From: Modestobacter caceresii
GTDB lineage: Bacteria > Actinomycetota > Actinomycetes > Mycobacteriales > Geodermatophilaceae
Direction of reading: 5' to 3'
Assembly (NCBI RefSeq): GCF_000761485.1
Contig: NZ_JPMX01000043.1
Span: forward strand, 1-38,012
Length of the DNA: 38,012 bases
The notes under the pieces were generated by a model. The model saw only the letters and a list, made by a program, of their open reading frames with translations. It ran no database searches and had not been told where the DNA came from. Made by a program: the position numbers and the translations under genes. How positions within the stretch are numbered: position 1 is the first letter of the stretch; every line of letters begins with the position of its first letter. Below are positions 8,039-16,021 of the stretch, one piece after another.

Positions 8039-8803
8039 GTGCTGACCGGCCGGCCGGACCTCGCACTGCCCAGCGCCGGGCCCGAGCCGCTGCCGTGGGG
8101 CACCGCGCTGGCCGCCGTCCTCGGGTACGCCCGGGGACGGCGGCCGCTGCGGTACCGCTCCCCCAACGAGCGGGACGGCCGGTGGGTGCAGGTGCCGGCC
8201 TTCGGCTACGAGCGCTTCGACGCCCGGCCGGTGCCCGCCGGGCCACTGGGCGACGAGGACGTGCTGGTGGCCGAGGGGCTGCACGGCCGTCTGGGCCCCG
8301 ACGCCTGGTCTGCGGTCCGCACTGCCCTCGACGCGGCCGAGCCCGTGGCCGCCGCCCTCGCCGGGCGTGCGGCCGGGCGGGCCTTCTGGGAGCTGCCGGA
8401 CGACGAGCTCTCGGTGCTCGGTGAACCGGGCACCGTCGGCGCCGCCCTGCGCGGTCTCGGTGAGCTGCCCGAACCGCAGCGGCGGCACGTGCCGGCTGCG
8501 CTGCACCACCGCCGTCCCGACCTGGTGCCGTTGCTGCACCGCGCCACCTGGCTGCAGACGGTGCCGCACCTGCGCGAGGGCGACAGCGGGACGGCGGCGG
8601 TCGTGCACCGCGAGCTCCGCGCCAACGATGCCGCCTTCACGGCGCTGGAGCAGGCGGCGGCCGAGCTGCTCGGCGCCCCGCTGACCCGGCTGCGGCTGCA
8701 CGACCTGCTGGTGTGGCTCAGCGGCACGCTGCGGCTGGGCACGGCGGTGGCGCTGGGCGAGGCGACCGAGGAGGGGCGCCGGTCGCTCACCGCGACCCGC
8801 TGA
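8039..8803 (+). CDS. uncharacterised protein, possibly DUF6308-like
   Basis: The 254-aa protein begins with GTG at 8039, ten bases after the EthD-like gene, so translation is probably coupled. It is Leu/Ala-rich and mostly helical with no membrane segment or signal peptide. The pattern HHRRPDLVPLLHRATWLQ followed by LRLHDLLVWLSGTLRLG recalls actinobacterial DUF6308 proteins, in which a helical domain ends with a similar WLSGTLRLG block, but I recall this only loosely and rate it a tentative match. Its function is unknown. The next gene on the strand is the second ABM-like copy, 185 bp downstream. Confidence 0.65.
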   Translation: MLTGRPDLALPSAGPEPLPWGTALAAVLGYARGRRPLRYRSPNERDGRWVQVPAFGYERFDARPVPAGPLGDEDVLVAEGLHGRLGPDAWSAVRTALDAAEPVAAALAGRAAGRAFWELPDDELSVLGEPGTVGAALRGLGELPEPQRRHVPAALHHRRPDLVPLLHRATWLQTVPHLREGDSGTAAVVHRELRANDAAFTALEQAAAELLGAPLTRLRLHDLLVWLSGTLRLGTAVALGEATEEGRRSLTATR

Positions 8804-8988
8804 GCGACCGGGCGAGATTCCCCGTCCCCCGGGGAGCAGAGGGTGCGTCGTCGTTGAGCGGGCCGTGACGCAACGCCGGGTCCGGTGACCGAAGCCCGTT
8901 CCCCGGCTGACCTCGGCCCAGGCACACGAGCACGATTCGCTGCACGGCGGCGTTGCCGGGGGCGGCGCCGGAGGCGAGGAGGCAGCCC

Positions 8989-9612
8989 ATGTACGCACGG
9001 ACCACCACCCTCCGTGGCAACCCGCGTGCCCTCGACGACGCGATCGAGTTCGTCCGCGACGAGTGGCTCCCGGCGACCACCGACCTCCCGGGCTGCACCG
9101 GGCTGTCCATGCTCGTCGGCCGCCGCACCGGTCGCTGCATCGTCGCCAGCGGCTGGGCGGACGAGCAGTCCATGCTGGGCAGCGCCGAGGGCATGCGCCG
9201 CGACCGCGCCCGCCTCGGCCAGCTGCTCGGTGCCGTGCCGGTGGTGGCGCAGTGGGAGGTCGCCGTCATGCACCGGGTGCAGCCCACCGGCGCCGATGCC
9301 GTCTGCCGGCTCATCTGGAGCTCGCGCCCGAACCCGGCGGCGCTCGACGACGACGTCGCCACCTTCCGGATGGCTCTCCTGCCCCGGATCGAGGAGCTCA
9401 CCGGCTTCTGCAGCGCCAACCTGATGATCGACCGGGTCTCCGGCAACACCGTGCTGGCCGTCGCCTACGCCGACCGGGAGGCGATGCTCGTCGCCGGCCA
9501 GCGCGCGGACGCGCTGCGCACGGAGTACGCGCGGGCGACGGGCGGGCGGATCACCGAGGTCGCCGAGTTCGACCTGGTCGTCGCCCACCTCCGCATCCCC
9601 GAGACCGTGTAG
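8989..9612 (+). CDS. tandem-domain ABM-like dimeric alpha-beta barrel protein (copy 2)
   Basis: This 207-aa protein is the paralogue of the gene at 427-1050, with identical length and the same two-repeat layout: repeat 1 has GCTGLSMLVGRRTGRCIV and QWEVAVMHR, repeat 2 has GFCSANLMIDR and VAEFDLVVAHLRIPE. Both copies share MxARTT at the start. GGCGAGGAGGCAG supplies the ribosome binding site before the ATG. As with copy 1 an ABM-like fold is clear but catalytic residues are not, so oxygenase or ligand-binding roles remain open. The stop is only 22 bp from that of the convergent GNAT gene. Confidence 0.75.
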   Translation: MYARTTTLRGNPRALDDAIEFVRDEWLPATTDLPGCTGLSMLVGRRTGRCIVASGWADEQSMLGSAEGMRRDRARLGQLLGAVPVVAQWEVAVMHRVQPTGADAVCRLIWSSRPNPAALDDDVATFRMALLPRIEELTGFCSANLMIDRVSGNTVLAVAYADREAMLVAGQRADALRTEYARATGGRITEVAEFDLVVAHLRIPETV

Positions 9613-9634
9613 TCGACGGCGGGACGAGCGCGGG

Positions 9635-10243
9635 TCAGGCGGCCGGGCGGGCGAGGAAGACCGCGCCCGGGACCGACGGGACGGCGACCTCGGTGAAGCC
9701 GAGCCGGGCGTAGAAGCCGAGGGCGCGGGCGTTGACCGGGTCCACGCCCAGGTGCACGCCGGGTGCCCCGGCCGCGGCGACCGCGGCGCAGAACACCTCG
9801 ATCAGCGCCCGCCCCCAACCGGCGCCCTGCGCCTCGGGCAGCAGGTCGATGTGCAGGTGCGCCGGGTACGCCGCGAGCTCGGGCACGAGCATCCGCTCCG
9901 GCCGGTGCAGCAGCGACACCATCCGCTCCTCCGCCGTGCGCGGCGGCTCGGGCGGTGCCGGGTACCGGTCGGTCAGCCGGGGCAGCCACTGCGCCCGCCA
10001 GGCCTGCACGAAGCCGGCCGTGTCCGCGGTGCCCAGCACGTAGCCGACCGCCCGCCCGCCGTCGTCCAGTACGAACGCCCGGTCCGGCTCGAGGTCGACG
10101 TACGGGCCGGCGAACAGGTCGGGCATCAGGTCGTCGCTCGACCACCGGCCCCGGGCGTCGCCCCCGGCGTCGGCGGTGCGCACACAGACGTCGTAGACCG
10201 CCGCCCGGTCGGAGCGGCGGTACGACCGGATGCGCGGCTTCAC
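9635..10243 (-). CDS. GNAT-family N-acetyltransferase
   Basis: The 202-aa protein has the GNAT fold: RIRSYRRSDRAAVYDVC at the N-terminus, a central strand AFVLDDGGRAVGYVLGTAD, the acetyl-CoA-binding block HLHIDLLPEAQGAGWGRALIE (motif A with Q-x-x-G-x-G/A), and GVHLGVDPVNARALGFYARLGF (motif B). The start GTG at 10243 overlaps the TGA of the upstream acyl-CoA dehydrogenase (GTGA), so the two are translationally coupled and part of one operon. Acceptor substrate unknown; its place behind two acyl-CoA dehydrogenases hints at a role in acyl or amine metabolism but this is inference. Confidence 0.85.
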   Translation of the reverse strand: MKPRIRSYRRSDRAAVYDVCVRTADAGGDARGRWSSDDLMPDLFAGPYVDLEPDRAFVLDDGGRAVGYVLGTADTAGFVQAWRAQWLPRLTDRYPAPPEPPRTAEERMVSLLHRPERMLVPELAAYPAHLHIDLLPEAQGAGWGRALIEVFCAAVAAAGAPGVHLGVDPVNARALGFYARLGFTEVAVPSVPGAVFLARPAA

Positions 10244-11307
10244 ACCACCCGGGTGAGTGCCGGCCAGAGCCCGTCGGGGCCGTCGGCGAGCAGCCCGGCG
10301 CCGAGCACCCGGGCCCACGCCGTCTCGGTGCCGGCCTCGTCCCGCCACGACCAGCAGCGCCGGGTGAGGTGGTGCAGCCGGTGCTCCTGGGTGAAGCCGA
10401 TCGCGCCGTGCACCTGGTGGGCCAGCCGGGCGACCACCTCGACCGCAGCCCCGGCCCGCACCTTGGCCGCCGCGGCCGCCAGCACCAGCGACTCCCCGCG
10501 CTCGACCGCCTGCACCGCGGCGTCGACCAGCGCCGCCACCGCGGTCACCTCACCGGCCATCTCGGCCAGCTCCATCTGGATCGCCTGGAACTTGCCCAGC
10601 GGCCGGCCGAACTGGTGCCGCTCGCCGGCGTGGTGCACCGTCCAGGCCAGCACCTGCTGCAGCGCCGCGGACAGCTGCACCGCCCGGGCCAGCGCGTACC
10701 GCGCCCGCAACTGCTCGGCCTGCGCGTCGGTGAGCAGCGCCCCGGCCGCGGTCACCCCCTGCAGCACGAACGAGCCGCGCGGTTCGCCGGCCAGGTTCGC
10801 CGCGTGCGTGGTCTCCCGCCCGGCGACGTCGACCAGTGCGAGCACCGGCCCCACCGCGCTGGTCGCGAGCACGGCGAGGTGCTGCGCGACGCCGGCCCAC
10901 GCCACGTCGGTCGCGGTGCCGGTGAGCGTCCAGCTGCCCGGGCCGTCACCGTCGTCCCGGGGCTCGGCGGTGACCGCGCCGTCCACCGCGACGGAGAGCG
11001 GCTCCTCGGGTGCCGGCAGGTCGAGGCCGGCGGCCAGGACGGCGGGCGCGGCCACCAGCAGCTGCTCGGCCACCGGCACGGCCGCAGCCCCGGCGGCCAG
11101 CGCCCCCACGATCGCCACGGCGTCCGCCAGCTCGCCGCCGGAGCCGCCGGCCTCCTCGGGCAGCCCCACCCCGGTCAGCCCGGCCGCGGCGAGTGCGGAC
11201 CACAGCCCGGCGTCCCACGGCCGTTCGGCGGTGAGTACGAACGGCTCGAACTTCGTCAGGATGTCCCGGACGGTCTCGACGACCAGGTCCACGTCGGAGG
11301 AGGTCAT
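10240..11307 (-). CDS. acyl-CoA dehydrogenase, second (small, divergent) subunit
   Basis: The 355-aa protein is an acyl-CoA dehydrogenase-fold protein of the short, divergent type that pairs with a normal partner in actinobacteria. It shows GLPEEAGGSGG near residue 50, a middle beta domain (SWTLTGTATDVAWAG), and the C-terminal helical domain with HHAGERHQFGRPLGKFQAIQ, VHGAIGFTQEHRLHHLTRR. The start ATG at 11307 overlaps the preceding gene's TGA (ATGA). In mycobacteria such adjacent unequal pairs form alpha2beta2 heterotetramers (ChsE/FadE28-29 type) that act on steroid side chains or other bulky acyl-CoAs; this pair is likely similar, but the substrate is not evident here. Confidence 0.87.
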   Translation of the reverse strand: MTSSDVDLVVETVRDILTKFEPFVLTAERPWDAGLWSALAAAGLTGVGLPEEAGGSGGELADAVAIVGALAAGAAAVPVAEQLLVAAPAVLAAGLDLPAPEEPLSVAVDGAVTAEPRDDGDGPGSWTLTGTATDVAWAGVAQHLAVLATSAVGPVLALVDVAGRETTHAANLAGEPRGSFVLQGVTAAGALLTDAQAEQLRARYALARAVQLSAALQQVLAWTVHHAGERHQFGRPLGKFQAIQMELAEMAGEVTAVAALVDAAVQAVERGESLVLAAAAAKVRAGAAVEVVARLAHQVHGAIGFTQEHRLHHLTRRCWSWRDEAGTETAWARVLGAGLLADGPDGLWPALTRVV

Positions 11308-12467
11308 CGCAGTCCCAGCCCTCGTGCCACGATCCCGCGCAGGATCTCGTTGGTGCCGCCGCGCAGCGTGTAGCCCGGCGCGTGCAGCTGCGCCTCGGCC
11401 AGGGCCCGGCCCAGCGGGTCGGGTGAGTCCAGCGACGCCGGGACGTCGACCACCCGGCGCACCTCGTCGATCACGTCGGCCTCGAACGTCGTCCCCACGT
11501 CCTTGACCAGGGCGGCCGGGATGTCGGGCAGCTCCCCGCGGTCCAGCGCCCCGGCGATGCGGAGCGACAGCTGGCGCAGGGCGAGCAGCCGGGCCGACAG
11601 CCGGCCCAGGGTGGCCAGCTGCGCCGGGTCCTGGCCCTCGGCCGCGCGCCGGGCGAACTCGGCGATCAGCGGGTAGGTGGACAGGAACCGTTCCGGCCCG
11701 GATCGCTCGAAGGCCAGCTCCGCGGTCACCTGGTGCCAGCCCGCGCCCTCCTCGCCCAGCAGCATGTCGCCGGGGATGACCACGTCCTCGAACACGACCT
11801 CGTTGAAGTGGTGGCCGCCGTCGAGGATCCGGATCGGGTTGACGGTGATGCCGGGCAGCGACAGGTCGACCAGCAGCTGGGAGAGCCCCGCGTGCCGGCT
11901 GGCCGGGTCGGCCGGCGACGTGCGCACCAGGGTGATCGCGTAGTGCGAGGTGTGCGCGTTCGACGTCCAGACCTTCGCGCCGTTGACCACCCAGTCGCCG
12001 TCGCCGTTGCGGGTGGCCCGGGTGCGGATCGAGGCGAGGTCCGAGCCGCTGTCCGGCTCGCTCATCCCGATCACGAAGTAGCACTCCCCCGCCGCGATCC
12101 GCGGCAGGATCTCCGCACGCTGGGCCTCGGTGCCGTAGCGCAGCAGGTTCGGGCCGGACTGCCGGTCGGCGATCCAGTGCGCCGCGACCGGGGCGCCGGC
12201 GGCCAACAGCTCCTCGGTGACCGCGTACCGCTCCATCGCCGTCCGCTCGTGGCCGCCGTACTGCTTCGGCCAGGTCATCCCCAGCCAGCCGCGCTCGCCG
12301 AGCTTGCGGGAGAACGCCGGGTCGACTCCGGACAGCCAGGTGTCCACGTGCGTGGTGAAGCTCCCGGCGGCCAGTTCGGCGGCGAGGAACTCGCGCACCT
12401 CGGCCCGCACCTCCTCGGCGGCGGCCGATCGCGGCGCGGGCGCCAGCGTCAACGAGTTGCTGCCCAT
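11304..12467 (-). CDS. acyl-CoA dehydrogenase, first (large) subunit
   Basis: The 387-aa protein introduces a 2,3 double bond into an acyl-CoA using FAD. Diagnostic segments are WPKQYGG (about residue 66), YFVIGMSEPDSGSDLASIRT (the FAD/substrate signature), WVVNGAKVWTSNAH, and the C-terminal GYTLRGGTNEILRGIVARG. The ATG at 12467 has GGGGAG six bases upstream. It is first in a three-gene operon with the divergent second subunit and a GNAT, all overlapping by 4 bp. The two subunits probably form a heteromer. It diverges from the DUF1810 gene across about 100 bp. Confidence 0.92.
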   Translation of the reverse strand: MGSNSLTLAPAPRSAAAEEVRAEVREFLAAELAAGSFTTHVDTWLSGVDPAFSRKLGERGWLGMTWPKQYGGHERTAMERYAVTEELLAAGAPVAAHWIADRQSGPNLLRYGTEAQRAEILPRIAAGECYFVIGMSEPDSGSDLASIRTRATRNGDGDWVVNGAKVWTSNAHTSHYAITLVRTSPADPASRHAGLSQLLVDLSLPGITVNPIRILDGGHHFNEVVFEDVVIPGDMLLGEEGAGWHQVTAELAFERSGPERFLSTYPLIAEFARRAAEGQDPAQLATLGRLSARLLALRQLSLRIAGALDRGELPDIPAALVKDVGTTFEADVIDEVRRVVDVPASLDSPDPLGRALAEAQLHAPGYTLRGGTNEILRGIVARGLGLR

Positions 12468-12568
12468 GCAGTGCTCCCCACGTCGGTGTGGTGCCCGGTC
12501 TCGCTGGGTCCGGTGTCGGTTCTACCGGCTGCCGTGTGCCCCGGCCCACTGGGGGGCAGGGTGGCCGG

Positions 12569-12994
12569 GTGACCGATCCCTTCTCGCTCTCCCGGTTCGT
12601 CGACGCGCAGGACTCCGGCGGCACCTACGACCGGGCGCTGTCCGAGCTGCGTGCCGGGCGGAAGACCAGCCACTGGATGTGGTTCGTCCTCCCACAGCTG
12701 GCCGGCCTCGGCAGCAGCGCGATGGCCCAGCGGTACGCCATCAGCGGGCTGGACGAGGCCCGCGCGTACCTGGCCCACCCGGTGCTCGGTCCCCGGCTGC
12801 GCGAGTGCGCCGAGGCGCTGACCGAGCTGGACATCGACGACCCGGTCGCCGTCCTCGGGTCGATCGACGCGCAGAAGCTGCGCTCGTCGATGACGCTCTT
12901 CGCCCGGGCCGCACCCGAGGAGCCGGTCTTCGCCGCCGTCCTGGACCAGTACTTCGCCGGCGCCGAGGACGCCGCGACGACGTCCCGGCTGTAG
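12569..12994 (+). CDS. DUF1810 family protein
   Basis: The 141-aa protein carries the full DUF1810 pattern: FSLSRFVDAQ at the N-terminus, then GRKTSHWMWFVLPQLAGLG (residues about 30-48), YAISGLDEARAYLAHPVLGPRL, and KLRSSMTLF. The family is a compact helical cytosolic domain of unknown biochemical role found across bacteria and some fungi. The start GTG at 12569 is six bases behind CAGGGT, which may be a -10 element of a leaderless mRNA. It is followed by the DinB gene 27 bp downstream on the same strand. Confidence 0.9.
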   Translation: MTDPFSLSRFVDAQDSGGTYDRALSELRAGRKTSHWMWFVLPQLAGLGSSAMAQRYAISGLDEARAYLAHPVLGPRLRECAEALTELDIDDPVAVLGSIDAQKLRSSMTLFARAAPEEPVFAAVLDQYFAGAEDAATTSRL

Positions 12995-13021
12995 GACGAC
13001 CACCGGCCCTACGGTGCCGCC

Positions 13022-13597
13022 ATGAGCGACGACACCCCCTGGGAACCGCCCTTCGCCGGCACCGAGGCCGAGCACCTGCTCGGCGCACTCGACCGGCTGC
13101 GCACCACCTTCCGCTGGAAGGCCGCCGCCCTGGACGCCGCTGGGCTCCAGACCCGGATCGGCGCCTCCGCCCTCACCCTGGGCGGCCTGCTCAAGCACCT
13201 GGCCAGCGTGGAGGACGACGTCTCCACCGGACGGCTGAGCGGCGCACCGATCGGTGAGCCCTGGGAGTCGGAGTGGGCCGGCGGCGACGACTGGCCGTTC
13301 ACCTCCGCCACCGATGACTCCCCCGAGCGGCTGTACGCGCTCTGGGACGACGCCGTCGCGCGCTCCCGCGCCCGGTGGGACGCCGCCCTGGCCGACGGCG
13401 GGATGGACCAGCGGGTCGACCTGACCGGCCCGGACGGCGAGCGCGCCGGTCTGCGCCGACTGCTGTGCGACCTGATCGAGGAGTACGGCCGGCACACCGG
13501 GCACGCCGACCTGCTCCGCGAGGCCGTCGACGGGCTGGTCGGCGAGGACCCGCCACCCGGCTGGCGCCCGCAGGTGGGCCGTCGACCGGTGGGCTGA
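13022..13597 (+). CDS. DinB/DUF664 family protein (putative mycothiol-dependent)
   Basis: The 191-aa protein is a four-helix DinB-like bundle. LGGLLKHLASVEDD (about 57-70) and EEYGRHTGHADLLREAVDG (about 157-175) supply the three His of the family's metal site. Actinobacterial members of this DUF664 group include mycothiol- and bacillithiol-type S-transferases, so a thiol-transfer role in detoxification is plausible. Start ATG follows TACGGT by six bases, so a leaderless transcript is possible even though the preceding gene is close. The downstream hydrolase-TetR operon has its own regulated promoter. Confidence 0.88.
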   Translation: MSDDTPWEPPFAGTEAEHLLGALDRLRTTFRWKAAALDAAGLQTRIGASALTLGGLLKHLASVEDDVSTGRLSGAPIGEPWESEWAGGDDWPFTSATDDSPERLYALWDDAVARSRARWDAALADGGMDQRVDLTGPDGERAGLRRLLCDLIEEYGRHTGHADLLREAVDGLVGEDPPPGWRPQVGRRPVG

Positions 13598-13628
13598 GCG
13601 GGCGGCCACACCTCGTCGTGGTGCACCC

Positions 13629-13677
13629 TTGACCACGAGTGGCTAATCGCGTTAGTTTTGGGCTAACGAACTTAGCC
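13629..13677 (+). promoter_or_regulatory. promoter with two tandem TetR-type operators
   Basis: TTGACC (13629-13634) and TAGTTT (13653-13658) form a -35/-10 pair with an 18-nt spacer. GGCTAA-N5-TTAGCC at 13661-13677 is a perfect palindrome, and GGCTAA-N5-TTAGTT at 13641-13657 is a near-identical copy exactly 20 bp upstream, covering the -10 and start. Two sites on the same helix face suggest cooperative repression by the TetR protein encoded in the same operon. Confidence 0.8.
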
Positions 13678-13691
13678 AAGTGGGAGACGAC

Positions 13692-14522
13692 ATGACCGAG
13701 CACCTGACCGTTGACGGCGGCACGATCGCGTACGAGGTGACCGGAGTCGGCCCGCTCGTCGTCCTGGCCCACGGCATGGGTGACAGCCGCGCGGCGTACC
13801 GCTTCCTCGCCCCGGCCCTGGTCGCGGCCGGGTACCGGGTCGCCGCCGTGGACCTGCGCGGCTCCGGCGAGTCCAGCGTGGGCTGGACGTCCTACACGCG
13901 GACGGACATCGCCGGTGACCTCATCGCCCTGGTGGAGCACCTGGGCGGCCCGGCCGTGCTGGTCGGTCATTCCATCTCCGGTGGCGCCGTCACGATCGCC
14001 GCGGCGACGGCCCCCTCCCAGGTCACCGCGGTGGTCGAGCTGGCGCCGTTCACCCGCAAGCAGCAGATCGCGCTCGGCGACCTGCGGAACGCCCGCTTCC
14101 GGCGCGGCATGCGCCACCTGCTCGGCACCGCCCTGCTCGGCAGCACCGGGCAGTGGCGGAGGTACCTGGCGGTGGCGTACCCCGGGCCGAAGCCGACGGA
14201 CTGGGACGCCCGCCTCGACCAGATCGAGGCGATGCTGCGGGAGCCGGGCCGGATGAAGGCCCTGCAGGGGATGGGCAGGACGGCGCCCACGGACGCCGGT
14301 GCGCGGCTGGCCGACGTCCGCTGCCCCGTGCTGGTGGTGCAGGGCACGCTGGACCCCGACTGGGCCTCCCCGCAGGCCGAGGGCGAGGCGATCGCGGCCG
14401 CACTGCCGCCCGGACTGGGGCGGCTGGCGATGGTCGACGGCGCCGGGCACTACCCGCACGTCCAGTTCCCCGACCAGGTCAGTGCTCTGGTCCTGTCGTT
14501 CCTGGACTCCGTCCGTGCCTAG
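13692..14522 (+). CDS. alpha/beta hydrolase under TetR control
   Basis: The 276-aa protein has the alpha/beta-hydrolase fold with oxyanion-hole LAHGMGDSRAAY, nucleophile elbow GHSISGG (Ser94), acid residue in VQGTLDPDW, and the catalytic His in DGAGHYPHVQ. It is probably a cytosolic esterase or lactonase-type enzyme acting on a small hydrophobic substrate that also serves as the TetR inducer. ATG at 13692 follows GGGAGA; a GTG four codons upstream lacks that spacing. The following tetR gene starts inside this one (8-nt overlap), so both are co-expressed from the operator-controlled promoter. Confidence 0.9.
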   Translation: MTEHLTVDGGTIAYEVTGVGPLVVLAHGMGDSRAAYRFLAPALVAAGYRVAAVDLRGSGESSVGWTSYTRTDIAGDLIALVEHLGGPAVLVGHSISGGAVTIAAATAPSQVTAVVELAPFTRKQQIALGDLRNARFRRGMRHLLGTALLGSTGQWRRYLAVAYPGPKPTDWDARLDQIEAMLREPGRMKALQGMGRTAPTDAGARLADVRCPVLVVQGTLDPDWASPQAEGEAIAAALPPGLGRLAMVDGAGHYPHVQFPDQVSALVLSFLDSVRA

Positions 14523-15090
14523 GGCCGGTCTCGACCGGACCGCCGTCGTCGAGGCCGGTGCGGCGCTCGCCGACGAGGTCGGCTTCGCCGGCCTGACCAT
14601 GGGCCGGCTGGCCGAGCGGGTCGGCGTGCGCACCCCGTCGCTCTACAAGCACGTCGCCGGCCAGGACGACCTGAACCGCGGGATCGCCGCGCTCGCCCTC
14701 GCCGAGGCAGCCGCCGCCGTCGGCACCGCCACGCAGGGCTGCGCCGGCCGGGACGCGCTCGCCGCCGCCGCCCACGCGTTCCGCGACTTCGTGCTCACCC
14801 ACCCGGGCCGGTACGCGGCCACGATCGGCGTCGAGCCGACCGGTCCGGACGACCCGGTCGCCGTCGCGGGGCTGGGGTTGCTCGGCTCGTTCACCGCGGT
14901 GCTCCGGTCCTACGCGGTCGAGGGAGCGGAGATGGACCACGCGCTGCGCGCGCTGCGCAGCTTCCTCCACGGTTTCGCCACGCTGCAGTCCGCCAACGCC
15001 TTCCAGTGGTCCGCCGACGTCGATGACAGCTTCGAGTGGCTCATCGCCCTCCTCGACCGTGGCCTGCGGAACGCCTCCTCCCCGCAGTAG
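14515..15090 (+). CDS. TetR/AcrR-family transcriptional repressor
   Basis: The 191-aa protein has the TetR N-terminal helix-turn-helix (about residues 8-55: GFAGLTMGRLAERVGVRTPS, LYKHVAGQDDL) and a helical ligand-binding C-terminus of the TetR_C_33/WHG type (LRSFLHGFATLQSANAF). The GTG at 14515 overlaps the end of the hydrolase gene by eight bases, giving translational coupling. The tandem GGCTAA-N5-TTAGCC palindromes ahead of the operon are its probable binding sites, making this an autoregulated inducible unit. The gene faces an AlaX gene across a palindromic element. Confidence 0.9.
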   Translation: MPRAGLDRTAVVEAGAALADEVGFAGLTMGRLAERVGVRTPSLYKHVAGQDDLNRGIAALALAEAAAAVGTATQGCAGRDALAAAAHAFRDFVLTHPGRYAATIGVEPTGPDDPVAVAGLGLLGSFTAVLRSYAVEGAEMDHALRALRSFLHGFATLQSANAFQWSADVDDSFEWLIALLDRGLRNASSPQ

Positions 15091-15111
15091 CCCGGACGCC
15101 GCCCGACCCAC

Positions 15112-15135
15112 CCACCAAAATGGCCATTGTGGTGG
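15112..15135. terminator. AT-rich palindrome between convergent genes (copy 1)
   Basis: CCACCAAAATGG (15112-15123) and its mirror CCATTGTGGTGG (15124-15135) form a 24-bp near-perfect palindrome with one mismatch pair. It lies between the ends of tetR and alaX and abuts the alaX stop. A longer perfect copy is at 27252-27283. A transcript would fold into a stem closed at GGCC, so a bidirectional terminator is likely. Confidence 0.7.
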
Positions 15136-15870
15136 TCACACGATTCGGAGGCGGAGGCGGCGGAAGCCGCGGCCCTTGTTCTCCACCTTCAGCACCTCGA
15201 CCCGGCCCACCATCGCCGTGGACGCCACGTGGGTGCCGCCGTCGGCCTGGGTGTCCAGCCCGACGATGTCCACGATCCGCACCACCTCGATGTCCGGCGG
15301 CAGCAGGTTGGTGGCGGTCCGGATGATGTCCGGGATCGCGAACGCCTCGTCCCTGGGCAGCTCCCGGACCTCGATCCGGCGGTCGGCGGCCAGCTCGGCG
15401 TTCACCGACTCGGCGACCCGCTCCTTGAAGTCGGCCGGCACCTCGGCGAGGTCGAAGTCCATCCGGGCGGTCAGCGGCTCCATGGTGCCGCCGGTGACCA
15501 GCGCACCGAAGTCCCGGAAGACGACGCCGGTGAGCACGTGCAACCCCGAGTGAGTGCGCATCAGCGCGGTCCGGCGCTCGTCGTCCAGCGCTCCGCGCAC
15601 CGCCGTCCCGGGCGGTGGCAGCGGGTCGCCCTCCTCGGGCACGAGGTACAGCTCGTCGCCGCGGCGGGTCCCGGCGATCCGGGTGCGGACCCCGCCCCAC
15701 AGCAGCACGCCCTGGTCCGGGGGCTGACCGCCGCCGCCGGGGTAGAACGCGGAACGGTCCAGCACGATCCCCTGCTCGGGGTCGGCGGCGACCACGGTGG
15801 CGTCCCACTCGCGCACGGTGGCGTCGGCCAGGTCGAGGCGGTGGGTGTGTCCGGCGTGCGCAGCAGCCAT
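15136..15870 (-). CDS. alanyl-tRNA editing protein AlaX-like
   Basis: The 244-aa protein resembles free-standing AlaRS editing domains that deacylate Ser- or Gly-tRNA(Ala). N-terminal FYPGGGGQPPDQG is the family's Gly-rich motif; the zinc-site HxxxH is THSGLH (His107, His111). In the second zinc motif, usually CxxxH, the Cys is replaced: the sequence reads QADGGTHVAST with Asp210 and His214. Other family blocks (GRVEVLKVENKGR) are intact. Either Asp serves as ligand, as may be usual in this subgroup, or zinc binding is altered. The start is ATG at 15870, with CAGGAT six bases upstream. Convergent with tetR. Confidence 0.88.
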   Translation of the reverse strand: MAAAHAGHTHRLDLADATVREWDATVVAADPEQGIVLDRSAFYPGGGGQPPDQGVLLWGGVRTRIAGTRRGDELYLVPEEGDPLPPPGTAVRGALDDERRTALMRTHSGLHVLTGVVFRDFGALVTGGTMEPLTARMDFDLAEVPADFKERVAESVNAELAADRRIEVRELPRDEAFAIPDIIRTATNLLPPDIEVVRIVDIVGLDTQADGGTHVASTAMVGRVEVLKVENKGRGFRRLRLRIV

Positions 15871-16021
15871 GCCCGCATCCTGCCCGCCGCGGGCCGGCTG
15901 CGGACCAGTCCACCCGCAGTCCAGTGGCCCGCAGGGTCGGGGAAGACCACCGCAGCCCGTACGGTTGCCAGTCGCCGCAGGGCCCCGTCCGCGTCCCACC
16001 ACGTCCGAGGAGCAGCCGAAG

